Shown one piece after another: positions 1 through 8,639 of a DNA stretch of 64,000 nt; positions within the stretch are counted from its first letter, which is position 1; the number at the start of each line of letters is the position of its first letter. The stretch lies in the NCBI GenBank assembly GCA_944375715.1, contig CALWAP010000006.1, positions 1 through 64,000 on the forward strand, given 5' to 3'. Source of the stretch: an uncultured Clostridia bacterium (GTDB lineage: Bacteria; Bacillota; Clostridia; Oscillospirales; Butyricicoccaceae). Made by a program: the position numbers and the translations under genes. Under the pieces are notes generated by a model that saw only the letters and a program-made list of their open reading frames with translations, ran no database searches and was not told the origin of the DNA.

Positions 1-908
1 CCCTGAATGGACTTATCCTCATGCCCGCCGTAGGGTGGATTCATCAGGATCACATCAAACTTGTCATCGTCTGTGTAGTCCAGCAGATTGTGTTTCAAAG
101 AGTTCATGTGATAGATATTCGGAACTTCAATATCGTGCAGCAGCATGTTGGTCACGCACAGCAGATAAGGAAAGGGCTTTTTCTCAATTCCGTAAATACT
201 GTCATCAAGCCGCTTCTGATCTGTGGTGTCCCTTACCTGCTTGGAGAGTTGTCTCAGCCAAGAAGTGATAAATCCACCGGTTCCGCAGGCAAAATCTGCC
301 ATATTTTCGCCCAGCTGGGGCTTTATCATCAATGCCATAAACTCGGTGACTGCTCTCGGCGTGTAGAACTCACCGGAAGACCCGGCCGATTGCAGCTCCC
401 GCAAAATCTCCTCATAGACAAAGCCAAAAGCATGGCTTTCCTTCACATCATCAAACTCAATCTCGTCAATGACATCAATGACCTGACGAAGATAAACGCC
501 GTCCTTCATATAGTTGTTGGCGTCCTCGAAGGTGGACTTGACAATGGCTTTCTTAATGGGGGTATCAGGGGTCACCTTGATTCCTTCGTAGAGAACCGTA
601 TCACCATCTTTTACATCGTTGCCCTTCAGCACCGGGAACAGAATGTTGTTGACGAAGTTGAGCAGCTTGTCCCCAGTCATAGCGTGACCGTTTTCGTCGG
701 CTTTTGCCCATTTTCTCCATCTGAGTTCTTCGGGAATGATGGATTCGTAGTCATCCTCGTTCAGTTCCCAATCATCTTCTTTTGCGTCATAGACTTTCAG
801 AAAGAGCATCCATACCATCTGCTCAATTCTCTGGGCATCGCCATTGATACCTGCGTCCATACGCATAATATCTCTGATTCGTTTTATGAATCCTGACTGC
901 ATCGCCAT
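1..908 (-). CDS. hsdM: Type I restriction-modification DNA methyltransferase subunit HsdM (3' end beyond window)
   Basis: Adenine-N6 methyltransferase (M) subunit of a type I restriction-modification system; it methylates the recognition site together with an S subunit. Reading the minus strand from ATG at 908 gives an uninterrupted frame to the window edge. Its N-terminal helical part resembles HsdM_N ('MVWMLFLKVYDAKEDDW'), followed by the target-region signature 'SGEFYTPRAVTEFM', the SAM-binding motif 'ADFACGTGGF' and the catalytic motif IV 'NPPYGG' close to the edge. The start lies 1 bp after the hsdR stop codon and has a good Shine-Dalgarno (GAGGTAGG) inside the end of hsdR, so the two are cotranscribed and probably translationally coupled. 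The C-terminus and any hsdS lie outside the window. Family assignment is firm; activity is inferred. Confidence 0.93.
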   Translation of the reverse strand, partial: MAMQSGFIKRIRDIMRMDAGINGDAQRIEQMVWMLFLKVYDAKEDDWELNEDDYESIIPEELRWRKWAKADENGHAMTGDKLLNFVNNILFPVLKGNDVKDGDTVLYEGIKVTPDTPIKKAIVKSTFEDANNYMKDGVYLRQVIDVIDEIEFDDVKESHAFGFVYEEILRELQSAGSSGEFYTPRAVTEFMALMIKPQLGENMADFACGTGGFITSWLRQLSKQVRDTTDQKRLDDSIYGIEKKPFPYLLCVTNMLLHDIEVPNIYHMNSLKHNLLDYTDDDKFDVILMNPPYGGHEDKSIQ

Positions 909-909
909 A

Positions 910-3246
910 TTAACCTACCTCAAATTCATATATGTTTTCTTCCAGCTCCTTGATGGCCGCCTCATACTGCGCCTTGCCACCAAATAGCTTAACGATCTTT
1001 GCGGGCTTCCCAAAGTTCGCAAAATCGGCCAGGGACAGAACTTTAATATCCTCAACCTCGGTAATGCCCTGGTTCATGTATTTATCCAGAAGAATGCCCA
1101 GGACTGCCTGCGCTTCGGCAGAATACTTGCTGAAGAAGTCTTTTTTCTTAACATTGCTAGCTCTCTCTTTGCGGGTCAGCGGCTTTTTTCCGTATGCCAC
1201 ATAGCAAATAAAGTCGAAATCGTCCACATCTTCCATGCCTTGGTCTGCCTTCAATGCTTTTAGATCAATGCCCATCGCCGTGAAAGATTCCTCAATGGTT
1301 TTCTTTTTGTCCGACGCTTTCCACTTGCGGATAAAATCAGACAGAGAAGCGTATTCACCCTTGATGTTGGTTCTGGTGTAGTCGATAATATCCTCCTGCC
1401 TGAGTAACTTTCCATTCGCATCATAGACTGAAACGGTCTTGTTGATAATCTTCACCTTGCATCCGTCCCTGTCAACGATGGGGGTTTCCACAGGATCCTC
1501 GGGAGGATTCTTATCACCACCACCGTGACCTTCACCTTTCGGCTTGCAGCCGCCATGCTGGAAGCCCTCATCCTGTTCAACCGGGCCGTCCCAGTCAGGG
1601 TCAGTAAATAGCCTTGTCACATTCCGAAAGTCCATCACGACAAAATGGGTCTTGCCGTCCTTTTCTCTGATACGGGTTCCTCGTCCAATAATCTGCTTGA
1701 AAGTGGTCATGCTCTCAACGGTCTTGTCGAGAACAATGAGCTTGGTCATCTTGCAGTCTGCACCGGTGGAAAGCAGTTCCGATGTTGTTGCAATAACGGG
1801 ATATGGTTCAGATACAGAGATGAAATAGTCAAGTTTGGACTTGCCATACACATCTGAGCCGGTAATTCTCACGCAATAGTCCGGGTTCTCCTTCACCATA
1901 TCCTGATTGTAGTTGACAAGAGCAATTCTCATACGCTCTGCATGATCTTCGGAAGCGCAGAACACAATAGTTTTCTGCATTCTGCCGGTGCTTTTCAGAT
2001 ATTCCGTAATCTCTCTGGCAACCTCATCAATACGGTCTTGGAGAATAATGGTGTAATCATAGTCCCGGTTGTTGTAAATTCGGTCGTCAATGACATTACC
2101 AAAAATATCGGTCTGCCCCTGATATGGTCTCCAGCCGTCCCCGATATTGGTTGTGATATTGATGACCTTAAACGGGGCAAGAAAACCGTCCTCAATACCC
2201 TGTTTTAAGCTGTAAATATAAACCGGCTCTCCAAAGTAGTCGATATTGGATACCTTTTCACTCTCCTTCGGGGTAGCGGTCATTCCGATCTGCGTTGCGG
2301 AAGAAAAATATTCCAAAACCTTACGCCAGTTGCTGTCCTCTTTGGCACTGCCACGGTGACACTCATCTACAATAATAAGGTCGAAATATTCTGCCGGTAT
2401 CTGCCTGAAATGTTCTTCGTCATTCTGACCTACCATCTGATGGTAGAGGGCGAAATTCACTTCATGGGAAGCAATCTTGCTCAGGCATTCCTTATCGGAG
2501 AAATCAACCTTATAGATGGTCTTTTCAAGGGGTGCAAAGTCCTGCATAATGCTTTGGTCAACCAGAATATTTCGGTCTGCCAGATATAAAATTCTCTTTT
2601 TTAGGTCAGAACGGAGCAGTCGATAGACAATCTGAAAAGCTGTATATGTCTTGCCGGTTCCGGTAGCCATAACAAGCAGTAATCTCTGCTGTCCTCTTGC
2701 GATTGCTTCCACCGTTCTGTTCACAGCATTTCGCTGATAATATCTTGGTGGATAAGTGCTTTGAGATGAATAATACGGCTGGGAAACAATTTTCTTTTCC
2801 AAGGCGGAAATGCCCTTACCATCATTCAGCTCCGCATAGTAGCGCGCAATCAGCTCGTCCTGCGTCGGAAATTTTTCCAATTCAATCTGCTGTTCCTGCC
2901 CGGTCAGGAAATCATGCTCATAGAAAGCGTCGCCGTTTGACGAATACGCAAACGGCAAGTCCATCATCTGAGCGTATGTCATCGCTTGCTGCAATCCGTG
3001 GGATACAGAGTGGTTGTTGTCCTTTGCTTCCACAACGGCAATCGGCTTGCCATCGTTTAAGTAAAGCAAATAATCGGCAAACTTGGGTTTGCTACGGGCT
3101 ACGATATTACCCCTAATGTTGATGCGACCGTCTGTGATTCTGGTCTCCATCGTGATATGACCTTTCCAACCTCTCTGAATGACCGGAGTTATGAAGTTTA
3201 ACTTGATGTCTTCTTCAGACATCTGTTTTTTGCCTAATATCGTCAT
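910..3246 (-). CDS. hsdR: Type I restriction endonuclease subunit HsdR
   Basis: Restriction and translocation subunit of the type I system: an ATP-driven dsDNA translocase that cleaves unmodified DNA. The 778 residues show an N-terminal PD-(D/E)xK-type nuclease core ('PIAVVEAKDNN', about residues 70-80), then a superfamily 2 helicase with Walker A 'MATGTGKTYT' (about 193), DEAD-like box 'IIVDECHRGS', motif III 'MTATP', and motif VI-like 'QIIGRGTRI'. A charged linker (Gly/His/Lys-rich, near 600) leads to an EcoEI-R-like C-terminal region. The length suits the shorter EcoEI/EcoAI-like class. Order is XRE-hsdR-hsdM, all on minus. Base composition is more AT-rich than the core genes to the right, consistent with acquisition on a mobile element. 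Confidence 0.95.
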   Translation of the reverse strand: MTILGKKQMSEEDIKLNFITPVIQRGWKGHITMETRITDGRINIRGNIVARSKPKFADYLLYLNDGKPIAVVEAKDNNHSVSHGLQQAMTYAQMMDLPFAYSSNGDAFYEHDFLTGQEQQIELEKFPTQDELIARYYAELNDGKGISALEKKIVSQPYYSSQSTYPPRYYQRNAVNRTVEAIARGQQRLLLVMATGTGKTYTAFQIVYRLLRSDLKKRILYLADRNILVDQSIMQDFAPLEKTIYKVDFSDKECLSKIASHEVNFALYHQMVGQNDEEHFRQIPAEYFDLIIVDECHRGSAKEDSNWRKVLEYFSSATQIGMTATPKESEKVSNIDYFGEPVYIYSLKQGIEDGFLAPFKVINITTNIGDGWRPYQGQTDIFGNVIDDRIYNNRDYDYTIILQDRIDEVAREITEYLKSTGRMQKTIVFCASEDHAERMRIALVNYNQDMVKENPDYCVRITGSDVYGKSKLDYFISVSEPYPVIATTSELLSTGADCKMTKLIVLDKTVESMTTFKQIIGRGTRIREKDGKTHFVVMDFRNVTRLFTDPDWDGPVEQDEGFQHGGCKPKGEGHGGGDKNPPEDPVETPIVDRDGCKVKIINKTVSVYDANGKLLRQEDIIDYTRTNIKGEYASLSDFIRKWKASDKKKTIEESFTAMGIDLKALKADQGMEDVDDFDFICYVAYGKKPLTRKERASNVKKKDFFSKYSAEAQAVLGILLDKYMNQGITEVEDIKVLSLADFANFGKPAKIVKLFGGKAQYEAAIKELEENIYEFEVG

Positions 3247-3278
3247 ATCAAAACCTCCCAGTTCATTCTTCGTGTTGG

Positions 3279-3485
3279 CTATTCTCTGATAGTTTCGAGA
3301 ATATCTTCTATACGGCAGTCCATTACCTCGCAGATACGAAGTAGAACATCTGTGGTAATGTTGTCCCCTTTGCCGAGCTTTGCAAGGGAAGCAGAGCTAA
3401 TGCCGGCTTTTTCCTTCAAATCGCTTTTTTTCATCTCTTTATCTATAAGCATCTTCCAGAGCTTATTATAACTGATACGCATCAT
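3279..3485 (-). CDS. Small XRE/Cro-type helix-turn-helix regulator
   Basis: A 68-residue protein that is essentially one Cro/CI-type HTH domain ('KKSDLKEKAGISSASLAKLGKG' is helix 2, turn and recognition helix), of the short YozG-like class. It sits 32 bp upstream of hsdR on the same strand with a strong ribosome-binding site (GGGAGGAC) ahead of tandem ATG codons. By position it could be the controller of the restriction operon, delaying or limiting hsdR expression, but no operator was proven. Alternatively it is a generic element-borne regulator. Confidence 0.85.
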   Translation of the reverse strand: MMRISYNKLWKMLIDKEMKKSDLKEKAGISSASLAKLGKGDNITTDVLLRICEVMDCRIEDILETIRE

Positions 3486-3523
3486 CGAAAGTCCTCCCAG
3501 CTGAGTTCGATAATATTTCTTGT

Positions 3524-3552
3524 ATTATAACACAAATCTGCAAAATTCTCCA
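3524..3552 (-). promoter_or_regulatory. Probable promoter of the XRE-hsdR-hsdM operon
   Basis: On the minus strand, -35 TGGAGA (3547-3552), 17-bp spacer, perfect -10 TATAAT (3524-3529), about 40 bp upstream of the XRE start. The rest of the gap up to 3695 is AT-rich with no gene seen. Confidence 0.55.
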
Positions 3553-3695
3553 CCTGATTAGCAAATTAAATATTTGCAAAAGCAAACTTTATTTTGCGTT
3601 TAGAAACCAAATATCTGTTCTTTTTGCTAGACAATTAAACAGTGATAAATTTAATCAAATAGAGAAAATAAAAATCGTATTTTGTTCTCCTGATA

Positions 3696-3740
3696 GAAAA
3701 AGAAGCGGCCACCAATTATTAAGCAATCGGTGGTCGCTTC
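3696..3740 (-). terminator. Intrinsic terminator downstream of rlmD
   Basis: Twelve-base arms 3702-3713 and 3729-3740 pair with one G-T mismatch. On the minus strand the hairpin is followed by a T tract (3697-3701). It would stop transcription arriving from the rlmD gene before the restriction operon. Confidence 0.75.
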
Positions 3741-3781
3741 TACAAACTCTGCTAATCGTTAATTGAATGCTCCAGAATTCC

Positions 3782-5410
3782 TTAAATCATCTGAAAATGC
3801 TTCAGCGCCTCCATAATTGCCGCTTCCTTTTCCGGCGGACACTGCGGCACTTTAGCGTCTTCCTTCTTTGACAGATTATAATTCTGCCCCACATCCATCC
3901 CGCACTTCCGTTTGACCTGGGAAATATACAGGCTTGACACCTTTAGACCGTACTTTTCCAGCACATACCCCTTGATTTCCTCATAGGTAGCCTTGCTCTC
4001 CGCAGCAGTCAAATCCATCTCATCCAGATTCAACTCCACCTCGATATGCTGCTTGGTATTGAGTTTGGACAATAAACATACCGTCTCGACATTGGCGGTG
4101 GCAGGGAACATGTCAAAGGCTTTGGCCTTTGTCATTTTATACCCCTTTTCCTCAAAGAGCCTTGCGTCCCTGGCCAGGGATGCCGGGTCGCAGGATATAT
4201 AGACTATGCGTCTGGGCCCCATGCGGCAGCAGGCCAAAACGGCCTTTTCATCCATGCCCTTTCTGGGCGGGTCGGTCACTATAAGATCAGGGGAGATTCC
4301 CGCGTTTGAAAGCCGGAAAGCCGCCTTGCCGGCGTCCCCCAGAATAAAGGAAACATTTTCTATGCCGTTCCTGCGGGCGTTTTCCCTGGCGTTTTCAACA
4401 GCCTGTGGGATTATTTCATTCCCCAGGGCATGGGCGCACCTTTTGGCCAAAAGCAATGTTATGGTGCCCGTTCCGCAGTAAAGGTCCAGCGCCCTTTCGT
4501 TTTCTTTAAGCTCTGCCATGTCAAGGGCGCAGGAATAAAGCCTTTGGGCCTGGGCGTGGTTTACCTGGTAAAAGGACTCGGGCGATATATGGAAGTCAAG
4601 CCCCAGAAGATCGTCTTTAAGATACTCCCTGCCGTAAACGCAGAAGGTCTTTTCCCCCAATATCCTGTTGGTTTTTTCGCCGTTTACATTGACAGATATG
4701 CCCGCAAGGTCGGGGCAGCTTTCAAGCGCCGCTGCCGTAAGCTCCTCCTTAAACGGAAGGGAAGGCGAGGACAGCACCAGGCACAGATGGCTTTCCTTTG
4801 CGCCGCAGCGGGCAAATATGCGCCTTACAAGCCCTTTTCCCGTTTCCTCGTCATAGGGCTGCACCCCATGCTCGTTCATCCAGCGGCATACGGCCTTTGC
4901 CAGACGGTTCAACCTGATGTCCTGCATAAGGCAGCCGTTTTCGGGCATGGGCACTATATCATGGCTGCGGGGGCGGTAAAAGCCGGGCACGGCCTTCCCG
5001 TCATATATACCGACAGGAAAGACCGCCTTATTGCGGTACCCCTGCCTTTGGGAAGGCTCGGCAGGGCCGACATCAATGTCTATGCCGCCTATGCGCTTTA
5101 AAGCGTCGCGGACCCTTTGGCCCTTGAGCCTGAGCTCCTCATCGTAGCTCATATGTAAAAAATCGCATCCCCCGCATTTTTTAAATATGGGGCATGAAGG
5201 TTCCCGCCGCGCCTCCGACGTCTTCAGAACACATTCGCTTTTTCCGTAGGCCATGTTTTTGAGGACCTTTAAAACCTTTATCCTATGTACCTCGCCCTCA
5301 AGGGCAAAGGGGACAAAAACGGCCATACCCTCTATCCTGGCAATACCAAAGCCTTCGGAAGAAAAGCCTTTTATAACACCCTCATACACCTTGTTCTTTT
5401 CAATGGGCAT
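3782..5410 (-). CDS. rlmD: 23S rRNA (uracil-C5)-methyltransferase RlmD/RumA family with an unusual C-terminal extension
   Basis: SAM-dependent methyltransferase that makes m5U in 23S rRNA. Visible parts: N-terminal TRAM domain (about 1-60), Fe-S cluster cysteines 'CPIFKKCGGC' (about 73-82), SAM motif 'LDLYCGTGTITLLLAKRC', 'DPPRKGM', and the catalytic cysteine in 'YISCDPASLARD'. The typical family end, 'NVETVCLLS' (about 440-448), is followed by roughly 92 extra residues of a different character (starting 'NTKQHIEVELNLDEMDL' and ending 'PPEKEAAIMEALKHF'). At 542 aa it is 80-100 residues longer than typical RumA proteins. From memory, this tail occurs in many clostridial RumA proteins and is supplied by integrated conjugative elements that enter the 3' end of the gene. 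That explains why the restriction genes start directly downstream. Confidence 0.93.
   Translation of the reverse strand: MPIEKNKVYEGVIKGFSSEGFGIARIEGMAVFVPFALEGEVHRIKVLKVLKNMAYGKSECVLKTSEARREPSCPIFKKCGGCDFLHMSYDEELRLKGQRVRDALKRIGGIDIDVGPAEPSQRQGYRNKAVFPVGIYDGKAVPGFYRPRSHDIVPMPENGCLMQDIRLNRLAKAVCRWMNEHGVQPYDEETGKGLVRRIFARCGAKESHLCLVLSSPSLPFKEELTAAALESCPDLAGISVNVNGEKTNRILGEKTFCVYGREYLKDDLLGLDFHISPESFYQVNHAQAQRLYSCALDMAELKENERALDLYCGTGTITLLLAKRCAHALGNEIIPQAVENARENARRNGIENVSFILGDAGKAAFRLSNAGISPDLIVTDPPRKGMDEKAVLACCRMGPRRIVYISCDPASLARDARLFEEKGYKMTKAKAFDMFPATANVETVCLLSKLNTKQHIEVELNLDEMDLTAAESKATYEEIKGYVLEKYGLKVSSLYISQVKRKCGMDVGQNYNLSKKEDAKVPQCPPEKEAAIMEALKHFQMI
4055..4095 (-). other. Candidate attachment-site junction of an integrative element in the rlmD 3' end
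   Basis: This segment encodes the conserved RumA-family ending (VETV, codons near 4079-4090) and the switch to the extra C-terminal domain. rum/rumA 3' ends are recalled as integration hotspots of Gram-positive ICEs that rebuild the gene end. The exact core cannot be fixed without the other element end, which is outside the window. Confidence 0.4.
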
Positions 5411-5441
5411 GATATCCCGCCCTTTCTTTCAATATGCTAAA

Positions 5442-5470
5442 ATTTTACCATGACGGCGGCTTGCTGTAAA
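5442..5470 (-). promoter_or_regulatory. rlmD promoter
   Basis: Minus strand: -35 TTTACA (5465-5470), 17 bp, -10 TAAAAT (5442-5447) preceded by ATGG (extended -10). It lies 32 bp upstream of the rlmD start. Confidence 0.7.
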
Positions 5471-5553
5471 TGGCAGGCCAGCGCTTTTACACAATATTAT
5501 GTGAAGTTTTTTGTAAGAATTGCACAGTAATCAACGGCTTTTTATGTTGGGTA

Positions 5554-5582
5554 TTGCATTGTTTTTACAAGGGCGGTATAAT
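5554..5582 (+). promoter_or_regulatory. Promoter of the M20 amidohydrolase gene
   Basis: -35 TTGCAT (5554-5559), 17-bp spacer, consensus -10 TATAAT (5577-5582). The expected transcript start near 5589 rules out the upstream in-frame TTG at 5520 as start codon. Confidence 0.8.
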
Positions 5583-5618
5583 TGTCATGACCGAAATATA
5601 CGAAAGGATGTGTTCAGT

Positions 5619-6935
5619 TTGACCGTAAATGAAATGAAGCAGGCCGCCTGCGCCGTTATAGACAAGCATGCCCAGGAGCTTCTGGACCTCAATCAGTCGA
5701 TTTTCGAGGAACCGGAGCTGGGATACAAGGAGTTCAAAACGGCTGAAAAGATAAAAGCCCACCTTGACAAGCTGGGTCTTAAATACCGCGACGGCGTTGC
5801 CATAACGGGTATAGTCACACCTTTGGAAGGACGCAATCACAATATCAGGCTGTCCATCATGGGTGAGCTGGACGCTGTTGTCGTGCCCAACCACAAATTT
5901 GCCGATCCTGTGACCCACGCTGCCCACTGCTGCGGCCACAACTCTCAGGCCACTTCGGTCGTCGGTGTAGCCTATGCGCTCAAGGAATCGGGCATAATGA
6001 ACGAGCTGGACGGGGACATAGTCCTGATGCATGTGCCTTCCGAAGAATTTGTTGAGCTTGGCTACCGCAAGAGCCTTATCGACGAGGGCAAGATCTCGCT
6101 TCTGGGCGGCAAGCAGGAATTTATCAAGCTTGGTGAGTTTGACAACATCGATATGATGATAATGCAGCATACCTCTGGCACCGAAGAGGAAGACGAGACC
6201 CCCATCAAGGCCAATGCCGGCGGCGGCACAGGCATGGGCTTTGTCGGAAAGCTCATTCAGTACATAGGCAAGGAATCCCACGCGGCGATGCCTCACCAGG
6301 GCATTAACGCTTTGAAAGCCGCCCAGCTGGGCCTCCAGGCCATTGACGCCAACCGCGACACCTTCCAGGAGAAGGACACCATCAGGGTCCATCCCATCAT
6401 TACCAAGGGCGGCGACCTTGTCAATGTCGTGCCTGCCGATGTAAGGCTGGAAACATATGTCAGAGGCAGCAATACCGAAGCCATTTTAGAGGCCTCGCAG
6501 AAGGTCGACAGGGCTCTGCAGGCCGGCGCCATGGCTGTCGGCGCCAAGTGCATCATAACCCAGCTTCCCGGATATATGTGCCCCACCGAATGCGACGAGC
6601 TTAAGGATGTCGTTTACGAGAACTTAAAGTATGTATTCGGTGAGGATCACTGTGTAAGAGACGGACGCGGCGGCTCGACCGACGCTTCCGATGTCGCCCA
6701 TATCATGCCGACAGTACACATGATGATAGGCGGAGCTGCCGGCGTCTTCCATGGCGAGACATACCGTGTGCCCCGTCCCGACATCGCTGTTTTGGACGCC
6801 GCCAAGGCTCTGGTCTGCACGGCCATTGATCTTTTGGCCAATGGAGCCGAAAAGGGCGTACACATAAAAGAGAACTTCAAGCCCCTTATGACCAAAGAAG
6901 AATATCTTGAAAAGTGGTGCGGAATAAAGGCTTAA
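5619..6935 (+). CDS. M20-family amidohydrolase (AbgB / peptidase M20D-like)
   Basis: Zinc-dependent amidohydrolase acting on N-acyl or aminoacyl amides in the cytoplasm; relatives include p-aminobenzoyl-glutamate hydrolase and aminoacylases. The metal-site segments are 'GELDAVVVP' and 'HCCGHNSQA' (residues about 85-110), with 'GGSTDASDVAHIMP' near residue 350 forming the second half of the site. A dimerisation 'lid' domain lies between. The start is taken as TTG 5619, because a Shine-Dalgarno (AAAGGA, 5603-5608) is correctly spaced and the promoter at 5554-5582 makes the upstream TTG 5520 impossible; GTG 5610 and ATG 5634 are alternatives. It is monocistronic, with a terminator directly after. 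The substrate is unknown. Confidence 0.9.
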   Translation: MTVNEMKQAACAVIDKHAQELLDLNQSIFEEPELGYKEFKTAEKIKAHLDKLGLKYRDGVAITGIVTPLEGRNHNIRLSIMGELDAVVVPNHKFADPVTHAAHCCGHNSQATSVVGVAYALKESGIMNELDGDIVLMHVPSEEFVELGYRKSLIDEGKISLLGGKQEFIKLGEFDNIDMMIMQHTSGTEEEDETPIKANAGGGTGMGFVGKLIQYIGKESHAAMPHQGINALKAAQLGLQAIDANRDTFQEKDTIRVHPIITKGGDLVNVVPADVRLETYVRGSNTEAILEASQKVDRALQAGAMAVGAKCIITQLPGYMCPTECDELKDVVYENLKYVFGEDHCVRDGRGGSTDASDVAHIMPTVHMMIGGAAGVFHGETYRVPRPDIAVLDAAKALVCTAIDLLANGAEKGVHIKENFKPLMTKEEYLEKWCGIKA

Positions 6936-6953
6936 AGCCGTTAAAAAAGGAAA

Positions 6954-6978
6954 GGGCGTCCTTTTGGACGCCCTTTTT
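6954..6978 (+). terminator. Intrinsic terminator
   Basis: GGGCGTCC-tttt-GGACGCCC followed by five T residues, 18 bp after the amidohydrolase stop. Confidence 0.9.
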
Positions 6979-7105
6979 CGCGCGGTTTTTTACAGGATTG
7001 CTGGTAATATTTATTAAATCATATCTCTTCATATCAATTAAGCATTAGTAAAAAAAGTGTAAATATGTTATATTCAAGTTGATTTTTGTTTTAGGGTGAG
7101 TTGCC

Positions 7106-7627
7106 ATGAACGGATGTAACTTACATGCTCAGGATAAACCCCAATGCCTTTTCCGCATTATTTACGAAAAGGTATGCGATTTGCGGGCGCTGTTCGCCGC
7201 CCCCGAGCGGCAGGGCGCGGGACCCTTTTCCTTTTTGGGATGCAGCCCGGCCGAAAGAAGGCTGCTTCTGTGCATCTGCATACATGACGGCATTTCGGTC
7301 AAGGACCTGGCGGCTATGGAAGGCATAACCCCCAGCGCCGTTTCCCAAACCGTCAAGCGCCTGGAAAAAAGGGGATGCATCATCAAAACTCAGTGCCTTA
7401 CAAATCACAAAAAATATCATATATGTCCCACCGAGCTGGGACTTAATATGTGCAGGGAAATAGTCAAGCGGGACTCGGAAAATGTCGAAAGGTTCAGGCT
7501 CTTTCTCTCCTCCCATTTTTCCGAAGACGAATTGACTTCTTTCTTAAAAGTCCTGACAGGCGTATGTGATTACGCCTCCCGCCGCAGTGCTTCCGAAAAA
7601 AGCAATCACGGCTCAGGCGGGGAATAA
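7106..7627 (+). CDS. MarR-family transcriptional regulator
   Basis: A 173-residue winged-helix regulator. The DNA-binding core 'GISVKDLAAMEGITPSAVSQTVKRLEKRGCI' (about residues 58-90) and the wing region are typical MarR; the flanking helices form the dimer. The ATG follows a usable ribosome-binding site (AGGGTGAG). It stands alone between two terminators, so its targets may be itself, the upstream amidohydrolase or the downstream secreted pair. A Ser/Gly-rich tail ends the protein. Ligand unknown. Confidence 0.88.
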   Translation: MNGCNLHAQDKPQCLFRIIYEKVCDLRALFAAPERQGAGPFSFLGCSPAERRLLLCICIHDGISVKDLAAMEGITPSAVSQTVKRLEKRGCIIKTQCLTNHKKYHICPTELGLNMCREIVKRDSENVERFRLFLSSHFSEDELTSFLKVLTGVCDYASRRSASEKSNHGSGGE

Positions 7628-7629
7628 AA

Positions 7630-7656
7630 GCAGGCCCTTTTTGGGCCTGCTTTTTT
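7630..7656 (+). terminator. Intrinsic terminator of the marR gene
   Basis: GCAGGCCC-ttttt-GGGCCTGC followed by six T residues. The next roughly 250 bp (7657-7909) are strongly AT-rich and must contain the promoter of the secreted pair; no single promoter stands out. Confidence 0.9.
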
Positions 7657-7909
7657 ATTGCGGATAACCGGCTTTCAACTGCGCGGATGATTATATTTAT
7701 GTAAATATTGTTATTAAAATACACATCTTAACCTATTGTATAAAATTCTTTTTTGTATATTTAACACAATATTTTTTTATTTTTTTCTGTATTTCTATAT
7801 ATTGTAATTTTTGTATTTAATTGTTAAAATTTAATTACAAAATAAAAAAGAAAGGAATTGCAATATTAAAAGTAAGTTTTGAAAATTAATATTGCAGATG
7901 GTGACTACC

Positions 7910-8575
7910 ATGAAAAAACGAATTAGTATCCTGCTGGTCTGTCTATTTATGATTGGTAACTTTTCGATAGTTGCCGCTTCCGACACAACTGCTGACGGAT
8001 TTATTACAGCTTTAGATCCGTTCTACACAGATCAGTCCGAATTCACCGTTTTTGACAAGCAAGGTAACGAAATAACCGAAGAGTTCTATATTTCCACAAA
8101 GGATATGCACGATAATAATGATTGGGAGGGAATAAAAAATTATTTTCATCAAAATGTAAGTTCACTTCGACATGAAGAGTACCATGCCCCAACATTCAGA
8201 AATACTGATTTAGCAAAAACTGTCACGGAAACATTAAGTGGAACCATTGATTGTTACGACCCCCAATATTCATCAAAAGAAGTCGCTGCCACCGTAAGAC
8301 AAACTATTTATTATAATCCAAATACTTATGAAATAACCCAATATAATAATCCTACATTAATTAGTGTTTCTTGTGATGGTTTGGGCTACACTTATACAAA
8401 TATATATTCTAATAAAATTAACGATTATACCGTTCGTTTATACCTTTCGATACAATTTGTATTAGCAGTAAATGAAGCGGGACAGTTTGTATATGGTGAC
8501 TTATCTTTCTTCTTCCCTTATTATATTGAAGCTGAATATGAACGCTTTAATCCTACTTTAGATATTACACCTTAA
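7910..8575 (+). CDS. Predicted secreted protein, copy 1 of a tandem paralogous pair (unknown function)
   Basis: Not recognised. The 221 residues begin with a Sec signal peptide ('MKKRISILLVCLFMIG', cleavage probably near VAA-SD), leaving a mature acidic, aromatic-rich domain of about 195 residues. Shared with the next gene are: 'FTVFDKQGNEIT' versus 'YSIYDKNGTDIT', 'NNDWEGIKNY' versus 'NNDWDSIKEY', 'RNTDLAKTVTETL' versus 'RNSDLAKTVTEEL', and 'IYYNPNTYEIT' versus 'IYYNPNTFVIT'. The start is set at ATG 7910 because GATGGTGA lies at Shine-Dalgarno distance, as for copy 2. The gene is far more AT-rich than its neighbours, suggesting recent acquisition. No lipobox or anchor motif. Confidence 0.8.
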   Translation: MKKRISILLVCLFMIGNFSIVAASDTTADGFITALDPFYTDQSEFTVFDKQGNEITEEFYISTKDMHDNNDWEGIKNYFHQNVSSLRHEEYHAPTFRNTDLAKTVTETLSGTIDCYDPQYSSKEVAATVRQTIYYNPNTYEITQYNNPTLISVSCDGLGYTYTNIYSNKINDYTVRLYLSIQFVLAVNEAGQFVYGDLSFFFPYYIEAEYERFNPTLDITP

Positions 8576-8639
8576 AGTGATCTAATATTTTAAATCATAT
8601 TAAAGATTCACATAACATTTTTAGGATGGTGAAAATAAT

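Noticed and set aside
21-896. Plus-strand frame of 291 codons at the left edge
   Set aside because: Antisense of hsdM; the minus strand contains the NPPY and SAM motifs of a type I methyltransferase.
5520-5618. N-terminal extension of the M20 amidohydrolase from TTG 5520
   Set aside because: The promoter (-35 at 5554, -10 at 5577) lies inside it; the transcript starts after that codon.
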